Below are positions 1 through 8,716 of a stretch of DNA of 64,000 nucleotides, one piece after another. The translations under genes were made by a program, and so were the position numbers. The number at the start of each line of letters is the position of its first letter. Position 1 is the stretch's first letter. Below the pieces are notes generated by a model that made no database searches, was not told the DNA's origin, and saw only the letters and a list, made by a program, of their open reading frames with translations. This stretch comes from an uncultured Bacteroidales bacterium (GTDB taxonomy: Bacteria > Bacteroidota > Bacteroidia > Bacteroidales > FEN-979), in contig CAIMWF010000147.1 in NCBI GenBank assembly GCA_903845055.1, forward strand, positions 1-64,000. Direction: 5' to 3'.

Positions 1-86
1 CAACGGAGGATAAACCCGGGTCAACGGATCCCATCCTGAAGAAACAAACGGTAAAACAGGAGTTTTTTCCGGTAAAACGGGGGCGG

Positions 87-1190
87 CTACTTGGCCTGGG
101 CCCCGGTGTTCATTTGCTGGACCTTTACATTGTCCTTATCCGTGATCCCCGATACCACCTGGATGTTGATCCCGTCGGAAAGCCCGGTTTTAATAAGCCT
201 CTTTTCAAATTTCTGGGGCGCGGTTTCCACCTCTACATAGGTAGAATCCCCCTTGAAGAGGAGCATGGCCTCCTTTACGGCCATCACCTGGTTGCGGTGA
301 TCGAGGACAATGTCGGCATTTGCGCTGTAACCGGCGCGGATAAACTGGTTGTCTTTCAACCTGACGTCGGCCTTGATCTCAAACTGTACGGCGCCGTTCT
401 CAAGCACGCCCTTGGGCGAGATGTATTTGAGCTCGGCATGAAAGGTGTCGTTTTCAATCGCACCGATGGTCAGCATAAGGTCCATGCCCGGTTTGATCTT
501 GCCCACCTCCGTTTCGTCAACCTTGCCCTGGAAGATCATGTCGCCTACATCGGCAATGGTGGCAATGGTCGTACCTGCATTGAAGGTGTTGGTCTCGATC
601 ACCGAATTTCCAACCTTCACGGGGATATCGAGGATCATCCCGTCGATGGTCGACCGGATGAGGGTGTTGGTGGTCTTACCTGATTTCTTATTGACTCCTT
701 CCCGGATCAGTTCCAGGTTCGCTTCGGCAGCATCGACCTCCTGGCGGGCATTCTTAAAGGAAACCTGCGTCTGCTGGTTTTCAACTGCGGAAATGACCCC
801 CTGGCTGAACAGCTTCTCCTGCCGGTCGGCGTTGAGTTTGGCGTCGTCAAATGCGATCTTCGCGCGGTCGAGACGGGCTTCGGCATTGTTCAGGTTGATC
901 AGGTCGGGGATGATCCTCACCCTTGCGATGATGTCGCCCTGCTTTACCTTTTTTCCAGCCAGGACAAAGATCTCCTCGACGATCCCTGAAACCTGGGGCT
1001 TTATCTCGATCTCCTTCCTCGGGATGACCGACCCGGTGGCCACGGTCTTCTTCACAATATTGGTGATGAACGGTTTTTCAGTCTGGTAGACAACCGGCTT
1101 CACCTGCGACTTTTTGTAAAGGTAAACGATCGTGATGACGAATACTGCGAGAATGAGGATAAGTAAAGTGATCCTGATGATTTTTTTCAT
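87..1190 (-). CDS. Efflux periplasmic adaptor (MacA/HlyD-like)
   Basis: Membrane-fusion adaptor of a tripartite exporter, expected to link the inner-membrane ABC permeases to an outer-membrane channel. It has 367 residues. One N-terminal membrane anchor (about residues 5-25) is followed by a lipoyl-like half-motif near 65-95 (QVSGIVEEIFVLAGKKVKQG), a helical hairpin near 95-165, then beta-barrel and membrane-proximal domains. The length is normal for the family. It is the last gene of a four-gene minus-strand set (ATPase 4615, permeases 3885 and 2512, then this gene 59 bp further on). A TolC-like partner is not visible here and may lie beyond base 1. The substrate is unknown; macrolide, peptide or lipid-type substrates are all possible. 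Confidence 0.9.
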   Translation of the reverse strand: MKKIIRITLLILILAVFVITIVYLYKKSQVKPVVYQTEKPFITNIVKKTVATGSVIPRKEIEIKPQVSGIVEEIFVLAGKKVKQGDIIARVRIIPDLINLNNAEARLDRAKIAFDDAKLNADRQEKLFSQGVISAVENQQTQVSFKNARQEVDAAEANLELIREGVNKKSGKTTNTLIRSTIDGMILDIPVKVGNSVIETNTFNAGTTIATIADVGDMIFQGKVDETEVGKIKPGMDLMLTIGAIENDTFHAELKYISPKGVLENGAVQFEIKADVRLKDNQFIRAGYSANADIVLDHRNQVMAVKEAMLLFKGDSTYVEVETAPQKFEKRLIKTGLSDGINIQVVSGITDKDNVKVQQMNTGAQAK

Positions 1191-1249
1191 GTAGATATCT
1201 TGTTTGTCCTTGATAGCGTGATTAGTATCCCAAATTTAGGGTTATTTTT

Positions 1250-2512
1250 TTATTCGTACCTGAGTGCATCGATTGGTTTGATAGAAATGGCCCGGTAAGC
1301 GGGAATCAACCCTGCCACGGCACCTGCCACCACCAGGATGGTCAGGGCCGTTACGGCCACTGAAAAATCGATCCCGGGGTGAACGAACATCTCGGTATTG
1401 GCGCCGGTGGATCCCAGAAGGTAATTGATCAGTTCGAGGAGGCCGACTCCTACCACCAGGCCGAAATAGCCGGCAAAGGTGGTCAAAACGATCGATTCGG
1501 TCATGATCTGGGTGATGATAACCCTCGGAACAGCGCCCAGGGCCCGCTGGATGCCGATCTCCTTCGTCCGCTCCTTGACCACCACCAGCATGATGTTGCT
1601 CACGCCAATCACCCCGGCGAGCAGCGTTCCCGTCCCGACAATCCAAACCAGGAGCCTGATACCGAAGAAAAGTCCCTGCATCTGGTCAAACTCCTTCTGC
1701 AGGTTGAAATGTCCAACGGCCGATTCATCCGCCGGGGCGATGGAATGACGCTGTTTCAGCAGCCTGATGGCCTTCTCTTCGACCACCGAGACCGGGATGT
1801 CATCCTGCGATGTGATTGAAAAAAAACCGATTGCATTTCCATAGTTGTAGGTGCGCTGCAGGGTCGTAAAGGGCATGTAAATGTTCTGGTTTTCCTGGTC
1901 CGCCTGTTCGCCGGTCCTTTTTGACCTGAAAACGCCGATGATCTTGAAATAGACCCCCTGGATCTGGATATACTGGTTGATGGGTTTTTCTTCCTTGTTG
2001 AAAAGCAGCTCGACCACCCGCGTACCGACCACGGCGACCTTGCGTTTTTCACGGATGTCGAGGTCGTCGATGAACCTCCCGCTGATAAAATTCAACGGGT
2101 CGATTTTATTGAAGGCGGGGTAATCACCCATAATGTTGAATATCCCCGACTTCAGCCCGCGGATCACGTTGTTGGTCTGCATGAAACCCCCGGCCTGGAT
2201 GCGCGGGGCAAGATACTTGATTTCGGGGATGGAATGGGCAAGCGCAACGGCATCCTCATTCTCGAAATTGTACCCCCTGCCCCTGGGAAATCCCTTGTAA
2301 GGTAAACTCGTCTGCTGTGTCCAGATAAAAACACTGTTGGTGGCCATGTCCCCGAAATTCTGGGTGACGCCATGCTGCAGCCCCTTGCCCGAACCGAGCA
2401 TGATCACCAGCATGAAAATGCCCCAGAAAACGCCAAAGGCAGTCAGGAAAGTGCGTACCTTGTTCTTGCTCAGTACATGATATATTTCCTGCCACCGGTC
2501 GAGGTCAAACAT
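1250..2512 (-). CDS. MacB-like ABC transporter permease (second copy)
   Basis: Inner-membrane permease of a MacB/FtsX-type mechanotransmission exporter, 420 residues. The N-terminal region has one membrane helix (about 20-45, KVRTFLTAFGVFWGIFMLVI), followed by a large periplasmic core domain (about 50-270) and three C-terminal FtsX-type helices (about 285-410) with the conserved VVKERTKEIGIQRALGA coupling segment. It is a paralogue of the permease at 2647-3885; the two share start sequence, length and coupling motif. They probably form a heterodimer with the ATPase at 3938-4615. The substrate cannot be read from the sequence. Confidence 0.92.
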   Translation of the reverse strand: MFDLDRWQEIYHVLSKNKVRTFLTAFGVFWGIFMLVIMLGSGKGLQHGVTQNFGDMATNSVFIWTQQTSLPYKGFPRGRGYNFENEDAVALAHSIPEIKYLAPRIQAGGFMQTNNVIRGLKSGIFNIMGDYPAFNKIDPLNFISGRFIDDLDIREKRKVAVVGTRVVELLFNKEEKPINQYIQIQGVYFKIIGVFRSKRTGEQADQENQNIYMPFTTLQRTYNYGNAIGFFSITSQDDIPVSVVEEKAIRLLKQRHSIAPADESAVGHFNLQKEFDQMQGLFFGIRLLVWIVGTGTLLAGVIGVSNIMLVVVKERTKEIGIQRALGAVPRVIITQIMTESIVLTTFAGYFGLVVGVGLLELINYLLGSTGANTEMFVHPGIDFSVAVTALTILVVAGAVAGLIPAYRAISIKPIDALRYE

Positions 2513-2560
2513 ATATTTGAAAATTGGTCAGTCTATATTAATGAAGATATGTCAGGATAC

Positions 2561-2652
2561 AAGGCACTAGGCACTAGGCAATTGGCAATAGTCCCGTTAA
2601 TCCCCCATATTCCTGTATTCCCGCATTCCTTTATTCACTATTTCATTTATTC
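2561..2652. repeat. Degenerate 7-8 nt tandem repeats
   Basis: Two adjacent low-complexity tracts lie between the permease genes. The first has an AGGCACT-like 7-mer unit (2561-2591). The second has an ATTCCTGT/ATTCCCGC-like 8-mer unit (about 2604-2652) that runs into the permease stop region. They belong to a class of intergenic microsatellite-like tracts seen at many gene boundaries in this window. Confidence 0.75.
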
Positions 2653-3885
2653 GTCCCTTAGCGCCTCAACGGGCTTTACACCCGCCGCCCGCATGGCCGG
2701 GAAAAAACCTGCCACAGCACCTGCTGCTACCAGCAGGATGGTGGCCATCACGGCAATAGAGAAATCAGCCCCCGGGTTTTTGAAAAACTGTGTTGGCGGC
2801 ATCTTTTTGGCAACCAGTTCAAGAATTCCCACACCCAGCACCAGCCCGATATACCCGGCAATGGAGGTGATGATGATCGCCTCCTGCATGATCAGTGAAA
2901 CGATTGACCAGGGCGTCGCCCCCAGGGATTTTCTGATGCCGATCTCCTTGGTCCGCTCCTTTACCACGATCATCATAATGTTGCTTACGCCGACGATGCC
3001 GGCCACGATGGTCCCGATCCCGATGATCCAGATAAACAGCCTGATCCCCGCGAAGAGTGACCTGAACTTACGCACCTCTTCGTTTTTGTTCCATATGTTC
3101 ACGGCGCGGTTGTCGTCGAAATCGAAGGTGTGCATCTGCGACAGCAGCGCCCTTGACTTTTTGATCATCAGGTCGGCATCCGCCGCCGTTGCGTCGCCGG
3201 TGGTGAAAGAGATCTGGTTGATCACATTTTCGCCCTGGAAAACACGCTGGGCAGTCGATATCGGGATATAGATCCTTTTCTGTTCATCATCATTCCTGCT
3301 GAAATCCCTGAAAACACCCACCACCTTGAACAGCACGCCGTTGATCTTGACATATTTTCCCATCGCAACGGTATCATGCCCCTTGAAGAGGGATGATTTG
3401 ACCTTTTCGCCGATCACCGCAACTTTTCGGAATTCGCTGATATCGATGTTGTTCAGGAATCTTCCCTGGAGCATTTCCAGCTCCTTGATAAAGCCGTAGT
3501 CGGGATGACAGGGTGACAGAAAGAATGATCCGTACTCGTTTTTATAGGAAACAAGGTTGTTTCCCAGGAAAAGCCGTGCAGAAATATGGTCGGGTCCGCT
3601 GACGGTCGTTTTGATCGCTTTATAATCCTCGTTGGTAAACCTGATGGGCCGGCCGATCTTCAGCCCTTTATACTGGATGCTGGTTTTCCCGCTGCTGATC
3701 CATACGCCGTTGGTAGCGCCGCCCTTGAATTGTTCCTTGACACCGTTTTCCAGCCCGGCACCCGACCCCAGCAGGACAATAAGCATGAAGATCCCCCAGG
3801 CTACGCTGAACCCGGTCAGGAAGGTGCGGAGTTTGTTCTTTTGCACCGTGCTGTAAATCTCCTGCCACTTGTCTATTTCGAACAT
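2647..3885 (-). CDS. MacB-like ABC transporter permease (first copy)
   Basis: Permease of the MacB/FtsX type, 412 residues: an N-terminal helix (about 20-45), a periplasmic MacB core, and three C-terminal helices with the coupling segment VVKERTKEIGIRKSLGA near 305-320. The N-terminus (MFEIDKWQEIYSTVQKNKLR) is clearly homologous to the permease gene downstream, so the pair arose by duplication. It follows the ATPase gene by 52 bp that contain only a repeat tract, so the genes are probably co-transcribed. It likely works as a heterodimer with the downstream copy. Confidence 0.92.
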   Translation of the reverse strand: MFEIDKWQEIYSTVQKNKLRTFLTGFSVAWGIFMLIVLLGSGAGLENGVKEQFKGGATNGVWISSGKTSIQYKGLKIGRPIRFTNEDYKAIKTTVSGPDHISARLFLGNNLVSYKNEYGSFFLSPCHPDYGFIKELEMLQGRFLNNIDISEFRKVAVIGEKVKSSLFKGHDTVAMGKYVKINGVLFKVVGVFRDFSRNDDEQKRIYIPISTAQRVFQGENVINQISFTTGDATAADADLMIKKSRALLSQMHTFDFDDNRAVNIWNKNEEVRKFRSLFAGIRLFIWIIGIGTIVAGIVGVSNIMMIVVKERTKEIGIRKSLGATPWSIVSLIMQEAIIITSIAGYIGLVLGVGILELVAKKMPPTQFFKNPGADFSIAVMATILLVAAGAVAGFFPAMRAAGVKPVEALRDE

Positions 3886-3898
3886 GGGGTCATTAATT

Positions 3899-3939
3899 TC
3901 TCTATTTCGCCATTTCGCTACCTCGCTACCTTGCCACCT
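3899..3939. repeat. Degenerate tandem repeat, TCGCTACC-type unit
   Basis: An intergenic tract between the ATPase and the first permease, made of imperfect 7-8 nt units related to TTCGCCA and TCGCTACC. The same unit type recurs at 46444-46494. It occupies almost the whole gap between the two genes. Confidence 0.75.
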
Positions 3940-4615
3940 AATTATTCATTATGATCTCCGTAATATTCCCATCCGTAATCCTGATCGTCTTCTTTGTGCG
4001 GAGCGCAATATCGTGTTCATGGGTGACAATAATGAGGGTGATGCCGGTTGCATTGATCTCCTGGAGCAGGTCCATCACCTCCAGCGAAGTTTTGGAGTCG
4101 AGGGCCCCCGTAGGTTCATCGGCAAGGATGACCTTGGGGTTGCCGATCAGCGCCCTTGCAATGGCCACACGCTGTTTCTGGCCGCCCGACAATTCGTTCG
4201 GCAGGTGATGGGCCCATTCGGCCAGTCCCATGCGTTCGAGGTATTCCATGGCGATCAGGTTGCGCTTTTTCCGCGGCACGTTCTGGTAGTAAAGTGGCAG
4301 TGCGACATTTTCCATGGCGTTTTTGAAGGAGACCAGGTTGAACGACTGGAAGACGAAGCCGACCATCCTGTTCCTGAGCTGGGCGGCTTTCCGTTCGCTC
4401 AGGCGGTTGACAAGCAGGCCGTTCAGGTGGTATTCGCCCGAATCATAGTCATCCAGGATGCCTAGGATGTTCAGGAGCGTGGATTTGCCCGACCCGGAAG
4501 CTCCCATGATGGAAACCATTTCCCCGGCCGCAATATCAAGGTCAATCCCCTTGAGAACATGCAGGCTGTTCTGCCCGGTTACATAAGATTTGTGAATCTG
4601 CTTGATCCTGATCAT
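3938..4615 (-). CDS. ABC transporter ATP-binding protein (MacB/LolD type)
   Basis: The 225-residue cytoplasmic ATPase that drives the exporter encoded downstream. All family motifs are intact: Walker A GASGSGKS at 38-45, signature LSGGQ at 142-146, Walker B VILADE at 162-167, and H-loop His at 199. Its length and the insert between Q-loop and signature fit the LolD/MacB/FtsE subfamily. It is the first gene of the operon. A sequence close to the Bacteroidota -7 element lies just upstream of the ATG, but with one mismatch it is not annotated separately. Confidence 0.95.
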   Translation of the reverse strand: MIRIKQIHKSYVTGQNSLHVLKGIDLDIAAGEMVSIMGASGSGKSTLLNILGILDDYDSGEYHLNGLLVNRLSERKAAQLRNRMVGFVFQSFNLVSFKNAMENVALPLYYQNVPRKKRNLIAMEYLERMGLAEWAHHLPNELSGGQKQRVAIARALIGNPKVILADEPTGALDSKTSLEVMDLLQEINATGITLIIVTHEHDIALRTKKTIRITDGNITEIIMNN

Positions 4616-4833
4616 CGGTAAAAATTCAAATATCGGTGAATGTTTTGCTGTATTGGGAAGGTTTTCCGGATTTTCATTTCAAAGATGATGTTTTTTGACC
4701 GTTGTTGGAAAAATAATCGACATTACCGTCAAAGCCGGGGTTGAAATACGATATTGGCATGATCTACGATGCATATAGATGCCGAAAAAATAAAAAGGTT
4801 ACAATGCATCGTCGGGTTTATTAATCTTTCCGA

Positions 4834-4841
4834 TAACTTTG
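4834..4841 (+). promoter_or_regulatory. -7 promoter element (TAACTTTG)
   Basis: An exact match to the Bacteroidota -7 consensus TAnnTTTG. The start site would fall near 4848, giving the M3 peptidase gene a leader of about 100 nt. It therefore rules out the longer reading frame that opens inside the element at 4839. No clear -33 element was found. The rest of the 4616-4949 gap shows no gene. Confidence 0.6.
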
Positions 4842-4949
4842 CGAAGCAAACAGCTGATCGCAATTTGCATCACGGTTTTGCGCGGCATGCGCCGCGCTTC
4901 TCTGTATTTGCCGGGATACCCATCAAATTACTTACTTAACAATTCTGTT

Positions 4950-7058
4950 ATGAGAACCTTTTTACTAACGATCCTTGGAATGACCATGTTGTGCTTTTCC
5001 GGCTGCAAGCCTGATAAAAAAGCAGTGAATCCCTTTTTTGCAGAATATGAAACGCCATTCCAGGTGCCCCCGTTCGACAAAATCGACACTACCCATTACA
5101 TGCCTGCCTTCCTTGAAGGGATCAGGCAACACAATGCGGAAATTGATTCCATTGTTGGCAACCCGGCCCCTCCCGACTTTAACAACACCATACTCGCTTT
5201 CGATAAATCAGGCAAACTGCTGACCAGGGTCAGCAAAGTATTCTTCAACCTGAATGAAGCCGAAACCAATAAGGAGATGCAGGCGATTGCCCGCAAGCTC
5301 AGCCCGGTGATCTCGAAACACAATGATGATATCTCGCTGAATGAAAAACTTTTTGCAAGGATCAAAGCGGTTTATGAAAAGCGGTATGATCTGAAACTGG
5401 ACAGCCAGCAGGTCAGGGTGGTCGGGAAGTATTTCCGCGATTTCGAACGGCAGGGGGCCAACCTTTCGACTGACAAGAAGGAGCAGCTTCGCAAGCTGAA
5501 TGCCGACCTTTCGTTGCTGAACCTCACCTTTGGCGAGAATCTCCTTGCCGAAACCAACGAGAATTTCAAACTGGTCATTGAAGACAAGAAGGATCTTGAC
5601 GGGCTGCCGCAGGGAGTTATCGACGGGGCTGCCGAAACGGCCAAAGAAAAGGGACTCCAGGGCAAATGGGTGTTCACCCTGTCGAAGCCCAGCATGATTC
5701 CCTTCCTCCAATATGCTAAAAACAGGCAACTGCGTGAAATGATTTACAGGGGATATTTCATGCGCGGGAACAATGGCAACAAGAATGACAACAACACGAC
5801 GGTATCAAAAATCGTGAAGCTGCGCGTCGAAAAAGCCCGTCTGCTTGGATTTGAAAGCTATGCCGCCTACGTTGTGGACGACAATATGGCGAAAACACCT
5901 GCCAATGTGAACGCGTTTCTTGCCAAACTCTGGGCGGCGGCGCTGCCGGTTGCGAAAAATGAGGCTGCCGAAATGCAGAAGATCATCGACCGCGATGGCG
6001 GAAAATTCAAATTGCAGCCCTGGGACTGGTGGTATTACGCCGAGATTATTCACAAGGAAAAGTATGACCTCGACGAAAACGAACTGAAGCCCTATTTCAG
6101 CCTTGCCAATGTGAGGACCGGACTTTTTACCGTTGCCAATAAATTATACGGGATCACCTTTACGAAAAGAACTGATCTTCCTGTCTTTCAGAAGGATGTT
6201 GAGACCTTCGAGGTGAAGGAGGCCAATGGTGACCACCTCGGCGTGCTTTACCTGGATTATTACCCCCGTGCAGGGAAACGCGGAGGGGCCTGGTGTACCG
6301 ATTTCAGGCCGGCGGGATGGGAGAACGGCAAAAAGATCTCCCCGGTAATCTCCGTCACCTGCAATGCATCGAAACCTACCGGCGACGTGCCTGCACTGCT
6401 GAGCTGGGATGAAACAAAAACCCTGTTCCACGAATTTGGTCATGCCATGCACGGCCTCTTCACCGAGGGCAAATATACCCGCACTGCGGGCAGTGTACCG
6501 CAGGATTACGTGGAGATGCCTTCACAGTTCGACGAAAACTGGGCAGGCGAACCGGAAATGCTGAAGATCTATGCCAAAAATTATAAGACCGGCGAGGCGA
6601 TTCCCGATAAACTCATTGAAAAGATCAGGAACAGCGCCCTTTTCAACCAGGGATTCGAGACGGTCGAGTACCTTGCTGCTGCCATCCTTGATATGGATTA
6701 TCACGGGCTGACCGACCCGAAGGAGGTTGATGTGCAGGGATTTGAAACCCGGGCAATGGGCGGCATCGGCCTGATCCCCGAGATCCTGCCCCGTTACCGC
6801 AGCACCTATTTCGCTCACATTTTCAGCGGGGAATATGCAGCAGGGTATTATGTTTATATTTGGGCTGCCGTGCTCGATGCCGATGCCTTCGACGCTTTCA
6901 AATCATCAGGCGATATTTTCAATAAACAGCTTGCTGCCAAGTTCAGGAAATACTGCCTTGCCGAATCGGGTGATGATGAAGGGATGGTGCAATACAGGAA
7001 ATTCAGGGGACAGGAACCTTCCGTTGAGCCATTGCTGAAACGTCGCGGATTAAAGTAA
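4950..7058 (+). CDS. M3-family zinc metallopeptidase lipoprotein (Dcp-like)
   Basis: Peptidyl-dipeptidase/oligopeptidase of the thimet family, predicted to degrade short peptides in the periplasm. From the ATG at 4950 it has 702 residues. It begins with a lipoprotein signal (MRTFLLTILG, lipobox FSGC with Cys19), so it is probably membrane-anchored. The zinc site HEFGH is at residues 494-498 within FHEFGHAMHGLF, and the C-terminal third keeps family motifs such as GYYVYIWA. The frame is open upstream to 4839, but that start overlaps the promoter, and the signal peptide begins at 4950. The length is typical for Dcp. It is followed 8 bp later by a DsrE-like gene. Confidence 0.93.
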   Translation: MRTFLLTILGMTMLCFSGCKPDKKAVNPFFAEYETPFQVPPFDKIDTTHYMPAFLEGIRQHNAEIDSIVGNPAPPDFNNTILAFDKSGKLLTRVSKVFFNLNEAETNKEMQAIARKLSPVISKHNDDISLNEKLFARIKAVYEKRYDLKLDSQQVRVVGKYFRDFERQGANLSTDKKEQLRKLNADLSLLNLTFGENLLAETNENFKLVIEDKKDLDGLPQGVIDGAAETAKEKGLQGKWVFTLSKPSMIPFLQYAKNRQLREMIYRGYFMRGNNGNKNDNNTTVSKIVKLRVEKARLLGFESYAAYVVDDNMAKTPANVNAFLAKLWAAALPVAKNEAAEMQKIIDRDGGKFKLQPWDWWYYAEIIHKEKYDLDENELKPYFSLANVRTGLFTVANKLYGITFTKRTDLPVFQKDVETFEVKEANGDHLGVLYLDYYPRAGKRGGAWCTDFRPAGWENGKKISPVISVTCNASKPTGDVPALLSWDETKTLFHEFGHAMHGLFTEGKYTRTAGSVPQDYVEMPSQFDENWAGEPEMLKIYAKNYKTGEAIPDKLIEKIRNSALFNQGFETVEYLAAAILDMDYHGLTDPKEVDVQGFETRAMGGIGLIPEILPRYRSTYFAHIFSGEYAAGYYVYIWAAVLDADAFDAFKSSGDIFNKQLAAKFRKYCLAESGDDEGMVQYRKFRGQEPSVEPLLKRRGLK

Positions 7059-7066
7059 CCAGATCT

Positions 7067-7402
7067 ATGTCCAGACTGCATGTTTTGTGGACCACGGGTG
7101 AAAAGGAAGTTGCCATGAAGGTGATTTTCCCATACCTGATCAATGCCAAGGCAAACGGCTGGTGGGATGAGATCAACCTGATTATCTGGGGCCCTTCGGC
7201 TAAACTCGCGGCAGGAGATGCTGTCATCCAGCAGCAGCTAAAGGATACCATGGACAGCGATATTTCGGTGGAGGCCTGCAAGGCCTGCACCGATGCCTAC
7301 AATGTCTCGGCAAAGCTCGCAGAAATGGGGATCACGGTTCGCTATATGGGCGGACCGTTTACCGAATACCTGGTGAGTGATGCGAGGGTGGTAACCTTTT
7401 AA
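7067..7402 (+). CDS. DsrE-like small protein
   Basis: A 111-residue soluble protein resembling the DsrE/DsrF-like sulfur-relay fold (LHVLWTTGEKE near the N-terminus, then alternating strands and helices). Two cysteines at about 71 and 74 (ACKAC) sit where DsrE-like proteins often place their reactive cysteine. No DsrFH, TusA or rhodanese gene is adjacent, so a sulfur-transfer role is only suggested by the fold. It starts 8 bp after the peptidase stop and may be co-transcribed with it. Confidence 0.7.
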   Translation: MSRLHVLWTTGEKEVAMKVIFPYLINAKANGWWDEINLIIWGPSAKLAAGDAVIQQQLKDTMDSDISVEACKACTDAYNVSAKLAEMGITVRYMGGPFTEYLVSDARVVTF

Positions 7403-7403
7403 A

Positions 7404-7442
7404 TGACGAGTGACGAGTGACGAATGACAATTGACAAATGAC
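7404..7442. repeat. Degenerate tandem repeat, TGACGAG-type unit
   Basis: Five to six imperfect 7-mer units (TGACGAG, TGACGAA, TGACAAT and similar) fill the gap after the DsrE-like gene. The first ATG of the next reading frame (7438) lies inside the repeat, which argues for the later start at 7450. Confidence 0.85.
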
Positions 7443-7449
7443 GCGGGCC

Positions 7450-7899
7450 ATGAACATGAAAGGGATTGTGCTGGCACTCCTGGTTCTTGCCGGGTGTTGC
7501 CGCGAACCTAAGGGTGATCCTTCGGTACTGATCGCAACAGACCAGGCTTTCAGCAGGATGAGCGTGGAAAAGGGCTTGAATGCGGCTTTTATCTTTTATG
7601 CCGCCGACAGTGTGGTCAAGATAAGGGATGGGAATTTCCCGATCACGGGTAAGGCGAATATGGTGAAAGCTTATGGGGCCAGGCCCGACACCGGGATGGT
7701 TCTGAGGTGGAAACCTGTGATTGCGGAGGTTGGAGCTGCAAATGACCTGGGATATACCTTCGGTGAATGGGAACTCTACCTGAAGGCTAAGGACACGACG
7801 ATGTATGGCAATTACCTCAGCATCTGGAAAAAACAGCACGATGGCACGTGGAAATATGTGCTTGATGCCGGCTCAAATACCCCAAAACCGTTGCATTGA
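7450..7899 (+). CDS. NTF2/DUF4440-like lipoprotein
   Basis: A small exported protein of about 149 residues. It starts with a short lipoprotein signal (MNMKGIVLALLVLAGCC) and continues with an NTF2-like (DUF4440/SnoaL-type) pattern: an N-terminal helix with a DQAFSRMSVEKG segment, then strands ending in GNYLSIWKKQHDGTWKYVLD, the usual C-terminal signature of this fold. NTF2-like proteins bind small ligands or act as simple enzymes; the ligand here is unknown. The start at 7450 is preferred because the frame's first ATG lies in a tandem repeat; 7456 is equally possible. Confidence 0.75.
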   Translation: MNMKGIVLALLVLAGCCREPKGDPSVLIATDQAFSRMSVEKGLNAAFIFYAADSVVKIRDGNFPITGKANMVKAYGARPDTGMVLRWKPVIAEVGAANDLGYTFGEWELYLKAKDTTMYGNYLSIWKKQHDGTWKYVLDAGSNTPKPLH

Positions 7900-7955
7900 C
7901 CCGTGACAGATTCTCATTCAGGATATTGCAGCGGGTTATCAATCAAAGTTGACAA

Positions 7956-8327
7956 ATGAAACTGATACTGGCCATTGGAGCGGGGAGTTTTATCGGCGGC
8001 ATCTGCCGGTACCTGATGTCATTGTTCATCCAGCAAAAGATCTTTTCCACATTTCCCTTTGGCACGATGAGCGTGAACATCCTGGGTTGTTTTCTGATCG
8101 GCCTCGTTTTCGGGTTGTCCGACCGTGGCAACATGAGCCAGGAATGGAGGCTGTTTCTTGCCACGGGAGTCCTGGGCGGATTTACCACCTTCTCCGCTTT
8201 TTCAAATGAAACCGTGGGGATGATGCGCGACGGCCAGTTCGTTTATGCTTCAGTCTATGTCCTGTCAAGCATCGCACTGGGCCTGGCTGCGACCTTTATC
8301 GGTATCATGATTATCAGAATATTATGA
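7956..8327 (+). CDS. crcB: Fluoride exporter CrcB (Fluc channel)
   Basis: A dimeric fluoride channel subunit that lets F- leave the cell, 123 residues with four membrane helices. Family motifs are clear: GSFIGGICRYLMS near residue 10-20, FPFGTMSVNILGCF near 38-50 with the conserved Asn, and GVLGGFTTFSAFSNE near 70-84 containing the Phe/Thr/Ser pore segment. It opens a tight three-gene set with the DUF190 protein and the Na+/H+ antiporter, partners often met in fluoride-resistance contexts. I searched the short upstream region for a fluoride riboswitch pattern and saw none. Confidence 0.93.
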   Translation: MKLILAIGAGSFIGGICRYLMSLFIQQKIFSTFPFGTMSVNILGCFLIGLVFGLSDRGNMSQEWRLFLATGVLGGFTTFSAFSNETVGMMRDGQFVYASVYVLSSIALGLAATFIGIMIIRIL

Positions 8328-8368
8328 GTATTCGTTTCTCATAAATTTGTTTTTAAAAGGTTCTGAAG

Positions 8369-8716
8369 ATGGAAAGACAACCAGATATTAAACTGCTGCG
8401 GGTCTTCATCGGCGAAGGCGACAAGGTTGGTTCCAGGCCATTGTACGAGGTCATTGTTTTTGAAGCGAAAAAGCAGGGACTTTCGGGAGCGACCGTCACC
8501 AGGGGGATCATGGGGTTCGGACCCAATTCAAAAATTCATACCACGAAGCTTTTTGAAATATCCACCGACCTGCCGTTGATCATTGAAATCGTGGATACCG
8601 AAGAAAAGATCAGGAAATTTGTCGAAACGGTTGAAAAACTGTTTGATGAGACCAGGTCGGGGGGGCTTATAACCCTCGAAAAGGCAGAGGTAATACGGTA
8701 TAAGGCGGGAAAATGA
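8369..8716 (+). CDS. DUF190 family protein
   Basis: A 115-residue soluble protein of the DUF190 family, which adopts a ferredoxin-like, PII-like fold. It has the family pattern LLRVFIGEGDKVGSRPLYEVIV near 9-30, the Gly-rich ATVTRGIMGFG near 41-51 and the KI..FV..V..LF segment near 75-90. DUF190 genes commonly neighbour crcB, and this one lies between crcB (42 bp upstream) and nhaA (4-bp overlap). A role in regulating or assisting fluoride export is inferred only from context. Confidence 0.85.
   Translation: MERQPDIKLLRVFIGEGDKVGSRPLYEVIVFEAKKQGLSGATVTRGIMGFGPNSKIHTTKLFEISTDLPLIIEIVDTEEKIRKFVETVEKLFDETRSGGLITLEKAEVIRYKAGK

Noticed and set aside
2561..2652. Short tandem tracts considered as CRISPR arrays
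   Set aside because: Units are only 7-8 nt, imperfect and without spacers; no cas genes are present.
7900..7955. Possible fluoride riboswitch before crcB
   Set aside because: The conserved pseudoknot motifs of that riboswitch are not recognisable in the region.
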